Shown: positions 1 through 7,932 of the stretch, in pieces | Numbering within the stretch: the stretch's first letter is position 1 | Layout of the letters: every line of letters begins with the position of its first letter | From: Lachnospiraceae bacterium UBA1778 | GTDB taxonomy: Bacteria > Bacillota > Clostridia > Lachnospirales > Lachnospiraceae | NCBI GenBank assembly: GCA_002315255.1 | Contig: DCGM01000102.1 | Coordinates: 2,501 to 43,869 of the forward strand | Direction of reading: 5' to 3' | Length of the DNA: 41,369 nt | Notes under the pieces: generated by a model | Told to the model about the DNA's origin: nothing | What the model saw: only the letters and a program-made list of their open reading frames with translations | Database searches by the model: none | Translations under genes and position numbers: made by a program

Positions 1-1618
1 CCTCCGGATTCAGCGCTTCGCCCGCTGTCGTCATATGATTGACGGAAGAAAGATCGTATTTCGAAATATCTTCTTTAATCATCATGCGGAGCATCGTCGG
101 CGGCGCACAGAAGGAAGTAATCTTATATTTCGCAAAAAGCGGCAGGATGTCGCTTGCGTCGAAGCGGACAAAATCATATGTAAAGACCGCGCCTTCGCAG
201 AGCCACTGTCCGTAAAGCTTGCCCCAGAGCGCTTTTCCCCAGCCGGTGTCGGAAATCGTGAAATGAAGTCCGTCGCGGTCGACACCATGCCAGTATTTCG
301 CCGTAACATAATGCCCGAGCGGGTATTTGTACGTATGGACGGCCACCTTCGGATAACCGGTCGTTCCTGACGTAAAGAACATCAGCATCGGATCGTCGCC
401 CTTCGGGCTCTCCTCCGTCCGTGAGAAATGCGAACTGTACATCTGATATTCGGTATCAAAATTGTGCCAGCCTTCCCGCAGGTACTCGCCGGTCATAATC
501 TTAATCTTTAACGACGGGCAGTTCTTCTCCACCTGCTCGACGCAGGAAGGAACATTGTCACTCGCGGTGCAGATGATCGCCTTCACGCCCGCCGTCTTAA
601 AGCGGTATTCAAAGTCGTGCGGCTGGAGCTGGCTCGTTGCCGGAATCGCGATCGCGCCGAGCTTATGAAGGCCTAAAATCGCGAACCAGAACGGATATTC
701 CCGTTTCAGAACGAGCATTACCCGGTCGCCCTTTCCGATGCCCAATGCTTTAAAGTAGTTCGCGCATTGCGCGGAAGCCCGCTTCATGTCATTAAACGTA
801 AAGCGCCGCTCCTGCTTATTCTTATCGAGGTGGATCATCGCGAGCTTGTCCGGATTCTTCCGGGCCGCTTCGTCCACGATGTCGAATGCAAAATTAAACT
901 TGTCTTCGTTCTTAAAGCTGATCTTCTGAAGCGCGCCGAACTCGTCCTCCTCTGTCTGGACAAACTTCGAACAGATCAGCTCCTTCGCGTCGGCCTTCGA
1001 CGGAATCAGCGTGTTCCGGATCTGCGTTTCCTTCTGGTCAGCGCCCGGAAGGACGATTGCAATGAAAACGCAGTCTTGCCCTTCGACGGCGATCATGCCG
1101 TGCGGTGTGGAGGAATTGTAGTAGATACTGTCGCCTTCGCCCAAAAATTCTACATTTTCGCCGACCTGGACCTTCAGTTTTCCCCGGACTACATAGTCGA
1201 ATTCCTGGCCGGAATGGGTCGCGAGATGGATCGGCTTCTTCTGAAGCTCATCGCTATACTCATACCGGACGAAATACGGCTCCGCGATCTTCTTCTGGAA
1301 TAACGGCGCGAGGTTCTGAATCTCGATGCCTTCCTCTTTCGCGGTTTCCGCGCCCTTGCCGGAACGCGTGATCGTATACGAAGAAAGCTTCGCGCTGTGG
1401 CCTTCGATCAGGTCGCTAACCCCTACGCCGAAAGCGAGCGAACACTTATGGATAAAGCTGAACGGAAAATCGAGCTTTCCGGCCTCGTAGTCCTCGTACT
1501 CCGCCACGGATACGCCGGTTTTCCCCGCCATCTCTTCTGTGGAATATCCGATGATATCCCGCAGTTCCCTGATACGAAGGGCAATCAGCTGTAATTCATG
1601 GGCATCTGCTGTAGCCAT
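1..1618 (-). CDS. XRE-HTH + cupin + acyl-CoA synthetase fusion (3' end beyond window)
   Basis: This long open frame runs from an ATG at 1618 off the left edge, giving about 539 residues. GGAGG lies just upstream of the start. Residues ~12-66 read as an XRE-type helix-turn-helix (RIRELRDIIGYSTEEMAGKT, then VSVAEYEDYEAGK). Residues ~126-192 read as a cupin (PIHLATHSGQEFDYVVRGKL, EGDSIYYNSSTPHG). From ~230 it is an AMP-binding acyl-CoA synthetase with the P-loop FFTSGTTGYPKVAVHT. The best family match is the acetyl/medium-chain acyl-CoA synthetase group, which activates a carboxylic acid through an acyl-adenylate to a CoA thioester. It starts 23 bp after the upstream synthetase gene, so it is the third gene of an operon. 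The HTH-cupin half resembles stand-alone regulators that sense small molecules; here it may sense the enzyme's substrate or regulate its own operon, which is inference. The C-terminal subdomain is not visible. Confidence 0.9.
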   Translation of the reverse strand, partial: MATADAHELQLIALRIRELRDIIGYSTEEMAGKTGVSVAEYEDYEAGKLDFPFSFIHKCSLAFGVGVSDLIEGHSAKLSSYTITRSGKGAETAKEEGIEIQNLAPLFQKKIAEPYFVRYEYSDELQKKPIHLATHSGQEFDYVVRGKLKVQVGENVEFLGEGDSIYYNSSTPHGMIAVEGQDCVFIAIVLPGADQKETQIRNTLIPSKADAKELICSKFVQTEEDEFGALQKISFKNEDKFNFAFDIVDEAARKNPDKLAMIHLDKNKQERRFTFNDMKRASAQCANYFKALGIGKGDRVMLVLKREYPFWFAILGLHKLGAIAIPATSQLQPHDFEYRFKTAGVKAIICTASDNVPSCVEQVEKNCPSLKIKIMTGEYLREGWHNFDTEYQMYSSHFSRTEESPKGDDPMLMFFTSGTTGYPKVAVHTYKYPLGHYVTAKYWHGVDRDGLHFTISDTGWGKALWGKLYGQWLCEGAVFTYDFVRFDASDILPLFAKYKITSFCAPPTMLRMMIKEDISKYDLSSVNHMTTAGEALNPE

Positions 1619-1641
1619 GACAACCTCCAAAAATGATACGG

Positions 1642-4116
1642 TTACTGAAGATGGAGCCTTTCGACCGCCTCTTCACGCATCTTATACTTTAATACCTTCC
1701 CGGCCGCGTTCATCGGGAATGCCTCGACGAATTCGATATACCGCGGCACCTTGTGGGAAGCCAGTCTCTCCATCATATAGCTCCGCATCTCTGCTTCACT
1801 GATGTTCTCATCCTGCTTTAAGATGATGCACGCCAATGCTTCCTCCCCGTATTTCGGGTCCGGCACACCGACTACCTGAACATCCTTCACCGCAGGATGC
1901 GTATAGATGAATTCCTCGATTTCCTTCGGGTAAATATTCTCACCGCCGCGGATAATCATATCCTTCAAACGGCCGGTAATATTATAAGTCCCGTCCGGAT
2001 TCTTACAGGCGATGTCGCCGGAATGAAGCCATCCCTCGCTGTCGACCGTCTGCATATTCGCATCCGGCATCTTATAGTAGCCCTTCATCGTGTTATAGCC
2101 CCGCGAACAGAACTCGCCGTTCTGTCCTGCCGGAAGCTCTTCGCCGGTTTCAGGATCGATTACCTTGCATTCGACAAACGGGAACGCATAGCCGACCGTC
2201 TCTGTCCGAAGCTCTAAGGAATCTGTCCAGGCTGACATCGTGCTTCCCGGCGCAGACTCGGTCTGACCGTAGACGCTCACGATTCCGCGCATATTCATTT
2301 CTTCCGGATCTGCCGCGCGTTTCATCAGCTCCGGCGGGCATCCTGCGCCGGCCATAATGCCGGTCCGCATATGCGAAAAATCAGTTTTCCGATAATCCGG
2401 ATGATTGAACATCGCGATAAACATCGTCGGAACGCCGTTAAAGCAGGTGATCTTCTCCTGATTGATGCAGGCGAGCGAGTTCTTCGCGCTGAAATACGGG
2501 AGCGGGCACAGGGTGGCGCCGTGCGTCATCGACGAGGTCATTGACAGGACCATGCCGAAGCAATGGAACATCGGCACCTGTATCATCATGCGGTCCGCCG
2601 TGGAAAGTCCCATGCGGTCGCCGATGCATTTTCCGTTATTCACTACATTATAGTGCGTCAGCATGACTCCCTTCGGGAAGCCGGTCGTGCCGGAGGTATA
2701 CTGCATATTGCAGACGTCGTCGACATCGACCTGGTCCGCCATACTGTTCACGCGCTCCAAAGGAACCATGCCTGCGCGGTCCATCGCCTCCTGGAAGGTT
2801 AAGCACCCGTCCATCCGGAAACCGACCGTGATTACATTCCGTAAGAACGGCAGCCGCGGCGATTTCAATGCTTCTCCCGGCTTGAGGCTCTTTATCTCGG
2901 GGCAGAGCTCATTGATAATCTCTTTATAGTTCGAATCCTTCGAGGACTCGATCATCACTAACGTATGCGTGTCAGACTGGCGGAGCAGATATTCCGTCTC
3001 GTGGATCTTATAGGCGGTGTTGACCGTGACTAATACGGCACCGATCTTCGTCGTCGCCCAGAAGGTGATAAACCACTCGGGAACATTCGTCGCCCAGATG
3101 CTGACCTTGCTTCCGGCTTTTACGCCGAGCGATACGAGCGCACGTGCGAAATTATTCACGTCATCGCGGAATTCGCTGTAGGTACGCGTATAGTCAAGCG
3201 TCGTATATTTAAACGCATACTGGTCCGGGAATTCCGAGACCATCCGGTCGAGCACCTGCGGGAACGTCTTATGGATCAGCTCGTCCTTCTTCCAGACATA
3301 ATAGCCGCTGCCGTCATGGTTCGGATAGAGATCCGTCTTCTTCCGCGGATTCCGAAGAAGCCGCTCCATATAGTTGATATAATACGGGAAAACGATCTGA
3401 TAATCTGACAGCTCGTTCTGCCATTCCGGCTTCCACTCGAGCGAAATATAGCCGTCGTAGTCGATTGAGGCGAGCGCTTTCAGCATCTGTGAAACCGGAA
3501 GCGTTCCTTCGCCGATTACTGTATAGCTGCCGTCTTCTCTGCTGTCGCGGATATGGACATGCTTGACATATGCGCCGAGGTTCTTGATCGTCGTGTCCGC
3601 CGACTCCCCGTAATCGTGGTACGGATGAGGCATATCCCATAAAACGCCTAAGCTGTCACTGATAAAACCGTCGAGCAGCTCGCGGAGGCGTTTCGTATCG
3701 CCGTATATGTCGGCCGTACGGATTAACAGCTGGACGTGATGCTTTTCGCAGAGCGGAATCAATGCGCGAAGGTTTTCCCGGACCGCGGGCTCATTGTCCT
3801 GCACGGCGCGTGCGCTGACATAAGGCACATTCAGCGAATCCGCCATTGCGAAATACCAGGAAAGCTCCTCGACAGCATCCGCGTGGTCGAGTTCGACCGA
3901 CGTGTCGAGACACGGGATTTCGATATGCCGGTTCCGAAGCTCGCGCGCCGTCGCTGCCACCTGATACTTGTGGAACGGGCCGCCCTGTCCGAAAAAGTCC
4001 GGCTTCTTATTAAGCGAATAAAGTTCGATTCCGGAAAAGCCCATTTCCCCGGTAATCTCTAAGAGCTGATCCCAGGAAAAATCGAGCCATCCGCGCGTCG
4101 AAAAGGACAGTTTCAT
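1642..4116 (-). CDS. TIM-barrel sugar isomerase-like domain fused to acyl-CoA synthetase
   Basis: This 824-residue protein has two parts. Residues ~1-255 are a xylose-isomerase-like/AP-endonuclease-2 TIM barrel (GFSGIELYSL near 26, WDMPHPYHDYG at 160, KHVHIRDS at 185, GYISLEW at 222). The glutamate ligand usually found after strand 4 appears to be R133, so metal binding may be altered. Residues ~275-824 are an AMP-binding synthetase with the P-loop YTSGTTGFPKG (473-483), YGQTES, a GWLHSGD motif, GRLKDMIIRGGENIYP and a C-terminal AAGKVLK lysine. It should make a CoA thioester from a fatty or other organic acid; the substrate is unknown. The ATG overlaps the stop of the upstream gene by 4 bp and sits behind GAGGAGGAG, so the two are translationally coupled. 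Linking an isomerase barrel to a CoA ligase suggests a sugar-like or hydroxy-acid substrate, which is inference. Confidence 0.9.
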   Translation of the reverse strand: MKLSFSTRGWLDFSWDQLLEITGEMGFSGIELYSLNKKPDFFGQGGPFHKYQVAATARELRNRHIEIPCLDTSVELDHADAVEELSWYFAMADSLNVPYVSARAVQDNEPAVRENLRALIPLCEKHHVQLLIRTADIYGDTKRLRELLDGFISDSLGVLWDMPHPYHDYGESADTTIKNLGAYVKHVHIRDSREDGSYTVIGEGTLPVSQMLKALASIDYDGYISLEWKPEWQNELSDYQIVFPYYINYMERLLRNPRKKTDLYPNHDGSGYYVWKKDELIHKTFPQVLDRMVSEFPDQYAFKYTTLDYTRTYSEFRDDVNNFARALVSLGVKAGSKVSIWATNVPEWFITFWATTKIGAVLVTVNTAYKIHETEYLLRQSDTHTLVMIESSKDSNYKEIINELCPEIKSLKPGEALKSPRLPFLRNVITVGFRMDGCLTFQEAMDRAGMVPLERVNSMADQVDVDDVCNMQYTSGTTGFPKGVMLTHYNVVNNGKCIGDRMGLSTADRMMIQVPMFHCFGMVLSMTSSMTHGATLCPLPYFSAKNSLACINQEKITCFNGVPTMFIAMFNHPDYRKTDFSHMRTGIMAGAGCPPELMKRAADPEEMNMRGIVSVYGQTESAPGSTMSAWTDSLELRTETVGYAFPFVECKVIDPETGEELPAGQNGEFCSRGYNTMKGYYKMPDANMQTVDSEGWLHSGDIACKNPDGTYNITGRLKDMIIRGGENIYPKEIEEFIYTHPAVKDVQVVGVPDPKYGEEALACIILKQDENISEAEMRSYMMERLASHKVPRYIEFVEAFPMNAAGKVLKYKMREEAVERLHLQ

Positions 4117-5519
4117 GAGTGCTCCTCCTCGTACGCGATCTTATTCAATGCATTCATATACGCCCGGATGCTGGAGCCGACGATGTCCGTCGAGATGCCG
4201 CGTCCGGAATAAAGCTTTCCGCCCGAGCGAAGGCGGACGATCGTTTCGCCCATAGCTTCGCGCCCTTCGGTCACTGCCTGAATCTGGAAATCATCCAGCT
4301 CATAATGGCGGCCGATAATCGTTTCAATCGCACGGAAGCTCGCATCTACCGCGCCGTCGCCGACCGACACGCCCTCTAAGATCTCGCCGCCCTTCGACAG
4401 GCGGATATGGGAGGTTGCGGAGATCGTGTTGCCGGAGTTGATTACATAGCTCTCCATCTTATAGACCGGCGTCACATCGAGCGCCGTCGTCGCAATGATC
4501 GCTTCGAGCTCCTTCGTCGTCACCTGGCCCTTTTTCCCGGCGATCCGCAAAAAGGCGTCATAAACTGCCGTGATATCCTCCGGGGCGAGGTCATATCCGA
4601 GCCGTGAAATCTCTTTCACTAAGGATTCCAGCGGTTCATTTACCGTAAAGACATTCTCCTGCTTATCCGATCTCGGGTTCTCTACAGGGATGTCCGTTCC
4701 TTTCTTCTGAAGCGAGAACTGGCGGATCTTTTCCGTAAGCTTCCCGATCTCAATCGTTTTTACAGACGTCGAAACGCCGAAGGCTTCTCCCTTCTTTTCT
4801 AAGAGAGAAACGAAACGCGGCAGAGAGACGGTATTTTCTTCCGAAACGCTCGCCTTGACTTCGCCTGCGCCTTCTAAAACCGCGGTAAACGCACACATTT
4901 CCGCTGCGGAAAGCTGGCTCGAGCAGCAGACGCCTAAGGCCGCCTTCTCAAACGCATCCGTCTTCGCTTTCAGCTCGGTCAAAAACTGCTTAAACTCATC
5001 CGGCAGAAGGTTTCCGGCGGTATCGCAGAGCGTGATCACCGTAGCGCCGGCCGCTGCCGCTTCCGTCGCGAGCGCCGCGAGATAATTAAGATCGCCGCGG
5101 GTTGCGTCTATGGCAACTAATTCCACATCATTACAGCATTTTTTACAGGCCGCGACCGTTTTCACCGCCAGCGCCTTCATGCCTTCCGCCTTCAGATGGT
5201 ACAGATATTCCATCTGGACAGAGCTCGTCGGCACGAGGACCTGAAGCCGCGGCTTTTTCGCGAGGGAGACCGCGTTCCATACATCCGAAACTCCCTCGTC
5301 AGACAGAGCGACCGGAACGGCTAAAATCCCGTTTTCAATCGTCTGCGCATACGCCTTTAAGCAGATTCCATCCGATTTCGGCTGTTTGATTCCTTCGACC
5401 TCAATCACGTCCGCATTGAGCTTATCGAGGAGCTTGATCACTTCCAGCTTTTCGCGGAAGGACTGCTTCGTATAAGCTTCCTGTTTCAATGTGGTGTCGC
5501 TGATGCGGACGGTTCTCAT
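4113..5519 (-). CDS. 2-isopropylmalate synthase-like protein with altered active site
   Basis: This 468-residue protein has the layout of the 2-isopropylmalate/citramalate synthase family: an N-terminal HMGL-like TIM barrel (~1-270) and a C-terminal LeuA-type regulatory domain (~355-460, SYVINSGNTISATSHIRL, RGISTDIVGSSIRAYMNAL). The hallmark catalytic sequences are changed. The usual DTTLRDGEQ reads DTTLKQEAY (residues 8-16), losing the catalytic arginine. The metal-binding HxHND reads CCSSQ (198-202), losing both histidines. CDTAGNLLPDE (165-175) keeps the shape of the family's DT-G motif. It is therefore either a different enzyme or a non-catalytic binding or regulatory protein. It is the first gene of the operon, with AAGGAG eight bases before the ATG. 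It should not be taken as the leucine-pathway LeuA. The domain assignment is firm; the function is unknown. Confidence 0.85.
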   Translation of the reverse strand: MRTVRISDTTLKQEAYTKQSFREKLEVIKLLDKLNADVIEVEGIKQPKSDGICLKAYAQTIENGILAVPVALSDEGVSDVWNAVSLAKKPRLQVLVPTSSVQMEYLYHLKAEGMKALAVKTVAACKKCCNDVELVAIDATRGDLNYLAALATEAAAAGATVITLCDTAGNLLPDEFKQFLTELKAKTDAFEKAALGVCCSSQLSAAEMCAFTAVLEGAGEVKASVSEENTVSLPRFVSLLEKKGEAFGVSTSVKTIEIGKLTEKIRQFSLQKKGTDIPVENPRSDKQENVFTVNEPLESLVKEISRLGYDLAPEDITAVYDAFLRIAGKKGQVTTKELEAIIATTALDVTPVYKMESYVINSGNTISATSHIRLSKGGEILEGVSVGDGAVDASFRAIETIIGRHYELDDFQIQAVTEGREAMGETIVRLRSGGKLYSGRGISTDIVGSSIRAYMNALNKIAYEEEHS

Positions 5520-5614
5520 AATGGTTTCTCCTTTAGGATTATTAGCGGCTTATCACGGATCGGACTCCGTTTTCGCCTCCTCTTAATATAAAAACGTCTT
5601 CTCTCGATATAAAA
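5520..5614 (-). promoter_or_regulatory. Leader of the three-gene synthetase operon
   Basis: Between the hairpin at 5615-5643 and the first gene lies a short leader. A weak promoter can be proposed (TTTATA, 17 bp, TATATT on the minus strand, about 5585-5615), overlapping the T-rich flank of the upstream terminator. A small perfect palindrome (CGGACTCCG) near 5564-5572 might be an operator. Both calls are weak. Confidence 0.25.
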
Positions 5615-5643
5615 AAAACTTACGACGTTTTGTCGTAAGTTTT
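5615..5643 (-). terminator. Hairpin terminator after the small-peptide gene
   Basis: A perfect 12-bp stem (AAAACTTACGAC with GTCGTAAGTTTT) encloses a 5-base loop and is followed on the minus strand by an uninterrupted run of T. It lies about 50 bp after the stop of the 28-codon ORF and before the next operon, as expected for an intrinsic terminator. Confidence 0.8.
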
Positions 5644-5692
5644 AATCAGTCATCCAAAATTATTGCTTCTTTGCATGTACAATTAAAACGCC

Positions 5693-5779
5693 TCAAAACG
5701 TCACCGCTCTATTCTTGCGTACAAGAATAAGGATGATAACTAGTACAAGAACGCTAATTGTAATTACGCCGTAATTCAT
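5693..5779 (-). CDS. 28-residue hydrophobic peptide, type I toxin-like
   Basis: A 28-codon ORF (ATG at 5779, TGA at 5693-5695) encodes a peptide that begins MNYGVITISVLVLV and ends ILVRKNRAVTF. It has one uninterrupted hydrophobic segment (residues ~4-20) followed by a basic RKNR tail, the typical form of membrane-acting type I toxins and other single-pass small proteins. AGAGG lies 12 bases before the ATG, which is long spacing, so translation may be weak or controlled. The ORF sits alone in a transcript of about 190 nt, with a consensus promoter just upstream (5816-5844) and a strong terminator just downstream (5615-5643). That arrangement is the main reason to believe it. I could not identify a clear antisense promoter, so the toxin reading is inference. 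It could instead be a small regulatory membrane peptide or a small RNA with a chance ORF. Confidence 0.55.
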   Translation of the reverse strand: MNYGVITISVLVLVIILILVRKNRAVTF

Positions 5780-5815
5780 CTATGTAAAAAGCCTCTGAAT
5801 ATTTAATTTTTATTC

Positions 5816-5844
5816 ATAATACTCCTGTGAAAGCCGCTTGTCAA
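5816..5844 (-). promoter_or_regulatory. Consensus sigma-A promoter of the small-peptide unit
   Basis: On the minus strand TTGACA (5844-5839) and TATTAT (5821-5816) are separated by exactly 17 bp. Transcription should start near 5809, about 30 bases before the 28-codon ORF. This is among the strongest promoters by eye in the window. Confidence 0.8.
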
Positions 5845-5920
5845 TGCTTATCCTTCCTGCATTTCCCTTTAATAAGAAGATTCGTGAGATTTTACTATTG
5901 AAAGTGCGATAAAAGGGCTG

Positions 5921-6388
5921 TCAGGCATCCATTTCAACAAGAGTCTGATACGTTTTCTCCGGGTCTTCCGCCGCTTTTACCTTATCATTGGCGCGGATAA
6001 TGATTCCCTCCTCGTCGATGAGGTATGTCGTCCGGAGAACGCCCATACTCACCTGACCGTAATTCTTCTTCTCTTTCCAGACATCATAAGCTTCAATGAC
6101 CTGCCGCTCCGGGTCTGCGAGAAGCGTGAACGAGAGCCCATAGTTCTCCTCAAACCGCTTATGGGATGCAACCGTATCCTTACTCACGCCGAGAATCACC
6201 GCGCCCTTTTTCGTGAAAAGCGGCACGCGCTCCGAGAACCCGCAGGCCTGCTTCGAGCAGCCAGAGGTATTGTCCTTTGAGTAAAAGTATAAAATCACCT
6301 TTTTCCCGCGATAATCGCTCAGCTTATGCATTTCGCCGTTCTGATCCGGCAGATTAAAATCAGGCGCTTTTGTTCCAACTGGCAGCAT
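5921..6388 (-). CDS. bcp: Thiol peroxidase, Bcp/PrxQ-type peroxiredoxin
   Basis: This 155-residue cytoplasmic peroxiredoxin has the length usual for Bcp/PrxQ. It reduces hydrogen peroxide and organic hydroperoxides using thioredoxin-type reductants. The fold signatures are APDFNLPDQNG near the N-terminus and SKDNTSGCSKQACGF around residues 38-52. There the first cysteine (C44) is the peroxidatic one and the second (C49), five residues on, is the usual resolving cysteine of the atypical 2-Cys subgroup. The family's common PKDNTPGCT is slightly varied. The ATG at 6388 follows GAGGAGG. It has its own promoter at 6430-6458 and is probably monocistronic, a defence against oxygen exposure fitting an anaerobe. 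Confidence 0.95.
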   Translation of the reverse strand: MLPVGTKAPDFNLPDQNGEMHKLSDYRGKKVILYFYSKDNTSGCSKQACGFSERVPLFTKKGAVILGVSKDTVASHKRFEENYGLSFTLLADPERQVIEAYDVWKEKKNYGQVSMGVLRTTYLIDEEGIIIRANDKVKAAEDPEKTYQTLVEMDA

Positions 6389-6429
6389 AGAAATCCTCCT
6401 CGTTTAAATAGACTTTTTCGCGTGCTTTC

Positions 6430-6458
6430 AGCATACCACGGGTGTATCGATTTCACAA
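6430..6458 (-). promoter_or_regulatory. Promoter of the peroxiredoxin gene
   Basis: On the minus strand TTGTGA (6458-6453), a 17-bp spacer and TATGCT (6435-6430), preceded by TGG as an extended -10, lie about 40 bp before the bcp start. This places bcp in its own unit rather than in the glycosidase operon upstream. Confidence 0.65.
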
Positions 6459-6473
6459 TCAAAAGTCCGAAAA

Positions 6474-6499
6474 AAGCAGGGAGGAATCCCTCCCTGCTT
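6474..6499 (-). terminator. Intrinsic terminator of the glycosidase/GPH operon
   Basis: An 11-bp stem (AAGCAGGGAGG with CCTCCCTGCTT) has a 4-base loop and is followed on the minus strand by a T run. It lies 15 bp after the stop of the GPH transporter, closing the operon that starts near 13.7 kb. Confidence 0.9.
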
Positions 6500-6514
6500 A
6501 ACTTTGTTAATCAT

Positions 6515-7921
6515 TCATTCCTGTGTGATTTTTGCGCGGGCCGCAATCGCTTCCTCGATTTCAGGCTGTTTCTTCTCCAGCTTCTTCTGGAAGAACGTCG
6601 CAACGATGATGACTCCCATCAGAAGAAGCGGCACGAAGCTGTACATCATCCGGATGGCCATAATCGCGCTTTCAGGCTGCTGAACCGCCGCATCCCCGGT
6701 CGAGGAGACGAATCCGCTCACCTTTAAAAGGATACCGACGAAGAACGGACCGAAGCCCTGGCCTAACTGCGTGAACACGCCTGAGGCGATTGCATTGGTC
6801 GTCGCTTCCTGACGCGGAAGGCCTTTATACTCGGTATAGTTAAAGAGGTGAACCTGCAGAACACCGCCCAAATATGAAATCGGAAGGGTGACAAATGCCG
6901 TGAGAAGGGCGCCGACGATCAGAAGCGGCATGCTGCTTCCGGCGAAGAAATTGACGATATAGCCGCCGACGGCGATGAATCCGGTGATGATAATCAGCTT
7001 TGTCGCACCGAGTTTCCGATAGAGCCACGGCATGAGGAGCAGCAGCGGCATCAGGAAATAGGAGAACAGCGACAGCGTGCCCATAGAGTCCTGGCTTCCG
7101 ACGATATAGTCGAAATAGTAAGCGTTTGCGCCGAGGTTCTGAATCGCCTGGAACGCGAAAATCATGAGACCGTACGCCCAGATATACGGGTTCGCGACCA
7201 TCATCTTAAAGACATCCTTCAGCGAAAGCTTCAGGTCCTGCTGACCGGCGTCAATCTTTGGATCTTCCTTGACAAAGATAAACCGGAGACATCCGATGAT
7301 GGTCAGCGGAATCATATAAATCAGGATGATTTTTCGCCATCCGTCAATTGATAAGCTGTCGGCAGTTCCTGCGCCGAATGCAGCAATGAGCTTCGGGAAA
7401 GTCAAGGTGATGACCGCCGCGCCCATCGTGGTGACGAAGCCGCCCAATGACAAGACTTTTCCGATCGTCGCGCGGTTATTGCTGAACGCGCGGACCAGAT
7501 AAGGCAGGTTTGCTCCTGTACGCATCGTGTGGAATACGCCAAACAGAAGCGTGTAAATGACAAATACCCAGATAATCTTCATCGCCTGCTGGTCAAACGG
7601 ACAGCAGAACAGAATAATCGTGAAAATGGTGGTGCCGATGATTCCGAGCTCAAACGGTCTGAACTTACCCCATTTCGATACCGGTGCTTTATCCATAAGG
7701 TAACCGATAACGAGGTCGGTAATCATATCGATGATGTTCGCGATGAGAAGAATCGTACCGGCGATAACCGAATCGATTCCTAATGCATTGGTACAGAAAA
7801 TAAGCATGTACGTGTTAATGATCCACGCCACGCCCGCGCTGGAAACATCCGAGGATTTCCACGCCATAAATTTCCAAAACGGAAGTTTCGGATTGTTTGG
7901 ATCTCTTTCTTTTTTAGCCAT
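6515..7921 (-). CDS. GPH-family sugar:cation symporter
   Basis: This 468-residue membrane protein has about 12 hydrophobic segments and fits the glycoside-pentoside-hexuronide:cation symporter family (MelB/UidB-like major facilitator). The family's loop signature is visible as DMITDLVIGYLMDKAPVSKW followed by GKFRPF near residues 60-90. The N-terminus (PKLPFWKFMAWKSSDVSSAG) is also typical. It should import a glycoside or oligosaccharide using a Na+ or H+ gradient. It starts 11 bp after the rhamnosidase stop behind AAAGGGAGG and is the last gene before a terminator. Its partners suggest a rhamnose-containing glycoside as cargo, which is inference. Confidence 0.93.
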   Translation of the reverse strand: MAKKERDPNNPKLPFWKFMAWKSSDVSSAGVAWIINTYMLIFCTNALGIDSVIAGTILLIANIIDMITDLVIGYLMDKAPVSKWGKFRPFELGIIGTTIFTIILFCCPFDQQAMKIIWVFVIYTLLFGVFHTMRTGANLPYLVRAFSNNRATIGKVLSLGGFVTTMGAAVITLTFPKLIAAFGAGTADSLSIDGWRKIILIYMIPLTIIGCLRFIFVKEDPKIDAGQQDLKLSLKDVFKMMVANPYIWAYGLMIFAFQAIQNLGANAYYFDYIVGSQDSMGTLSLFSYFLMPLLLLMPWLYRKLGATKLIIITGFIAVGGYIVNFFAGSSMPLLIVGALLTAFVTLPISYLGGVLQVHLFNYTEYKGLPRQEATTNAIASGVFTQLGQGFGPFFVGILLKVSGFVSSTGDAAVQQPESAIMAIRMMYSFVPLLLMGVIIVATFFQKKLEKKQPEIEEAIAARAKITQE

Positions 7922-7932
7922 AATGCCTCCCT

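Noticed and set aside
4113..5519. leuA or cimA assignment
   Set aside because: The catalytic arginine and metal histidines are missing and the neighbours are not leucine genes.
5801..5826. Four-codon ORF (MNKN) with AGGAG directly upstream
   Set aside because: The AGGAG and TATTAT belong to the promoter spacer and -10 element, so this stretch is mostly upstream of the transcript start.
6435..6456. cre-like sequence in the bcp promoter
   Set aside because: Only about 11 of 14 consensus positions match, and the conserved 3' end fails.
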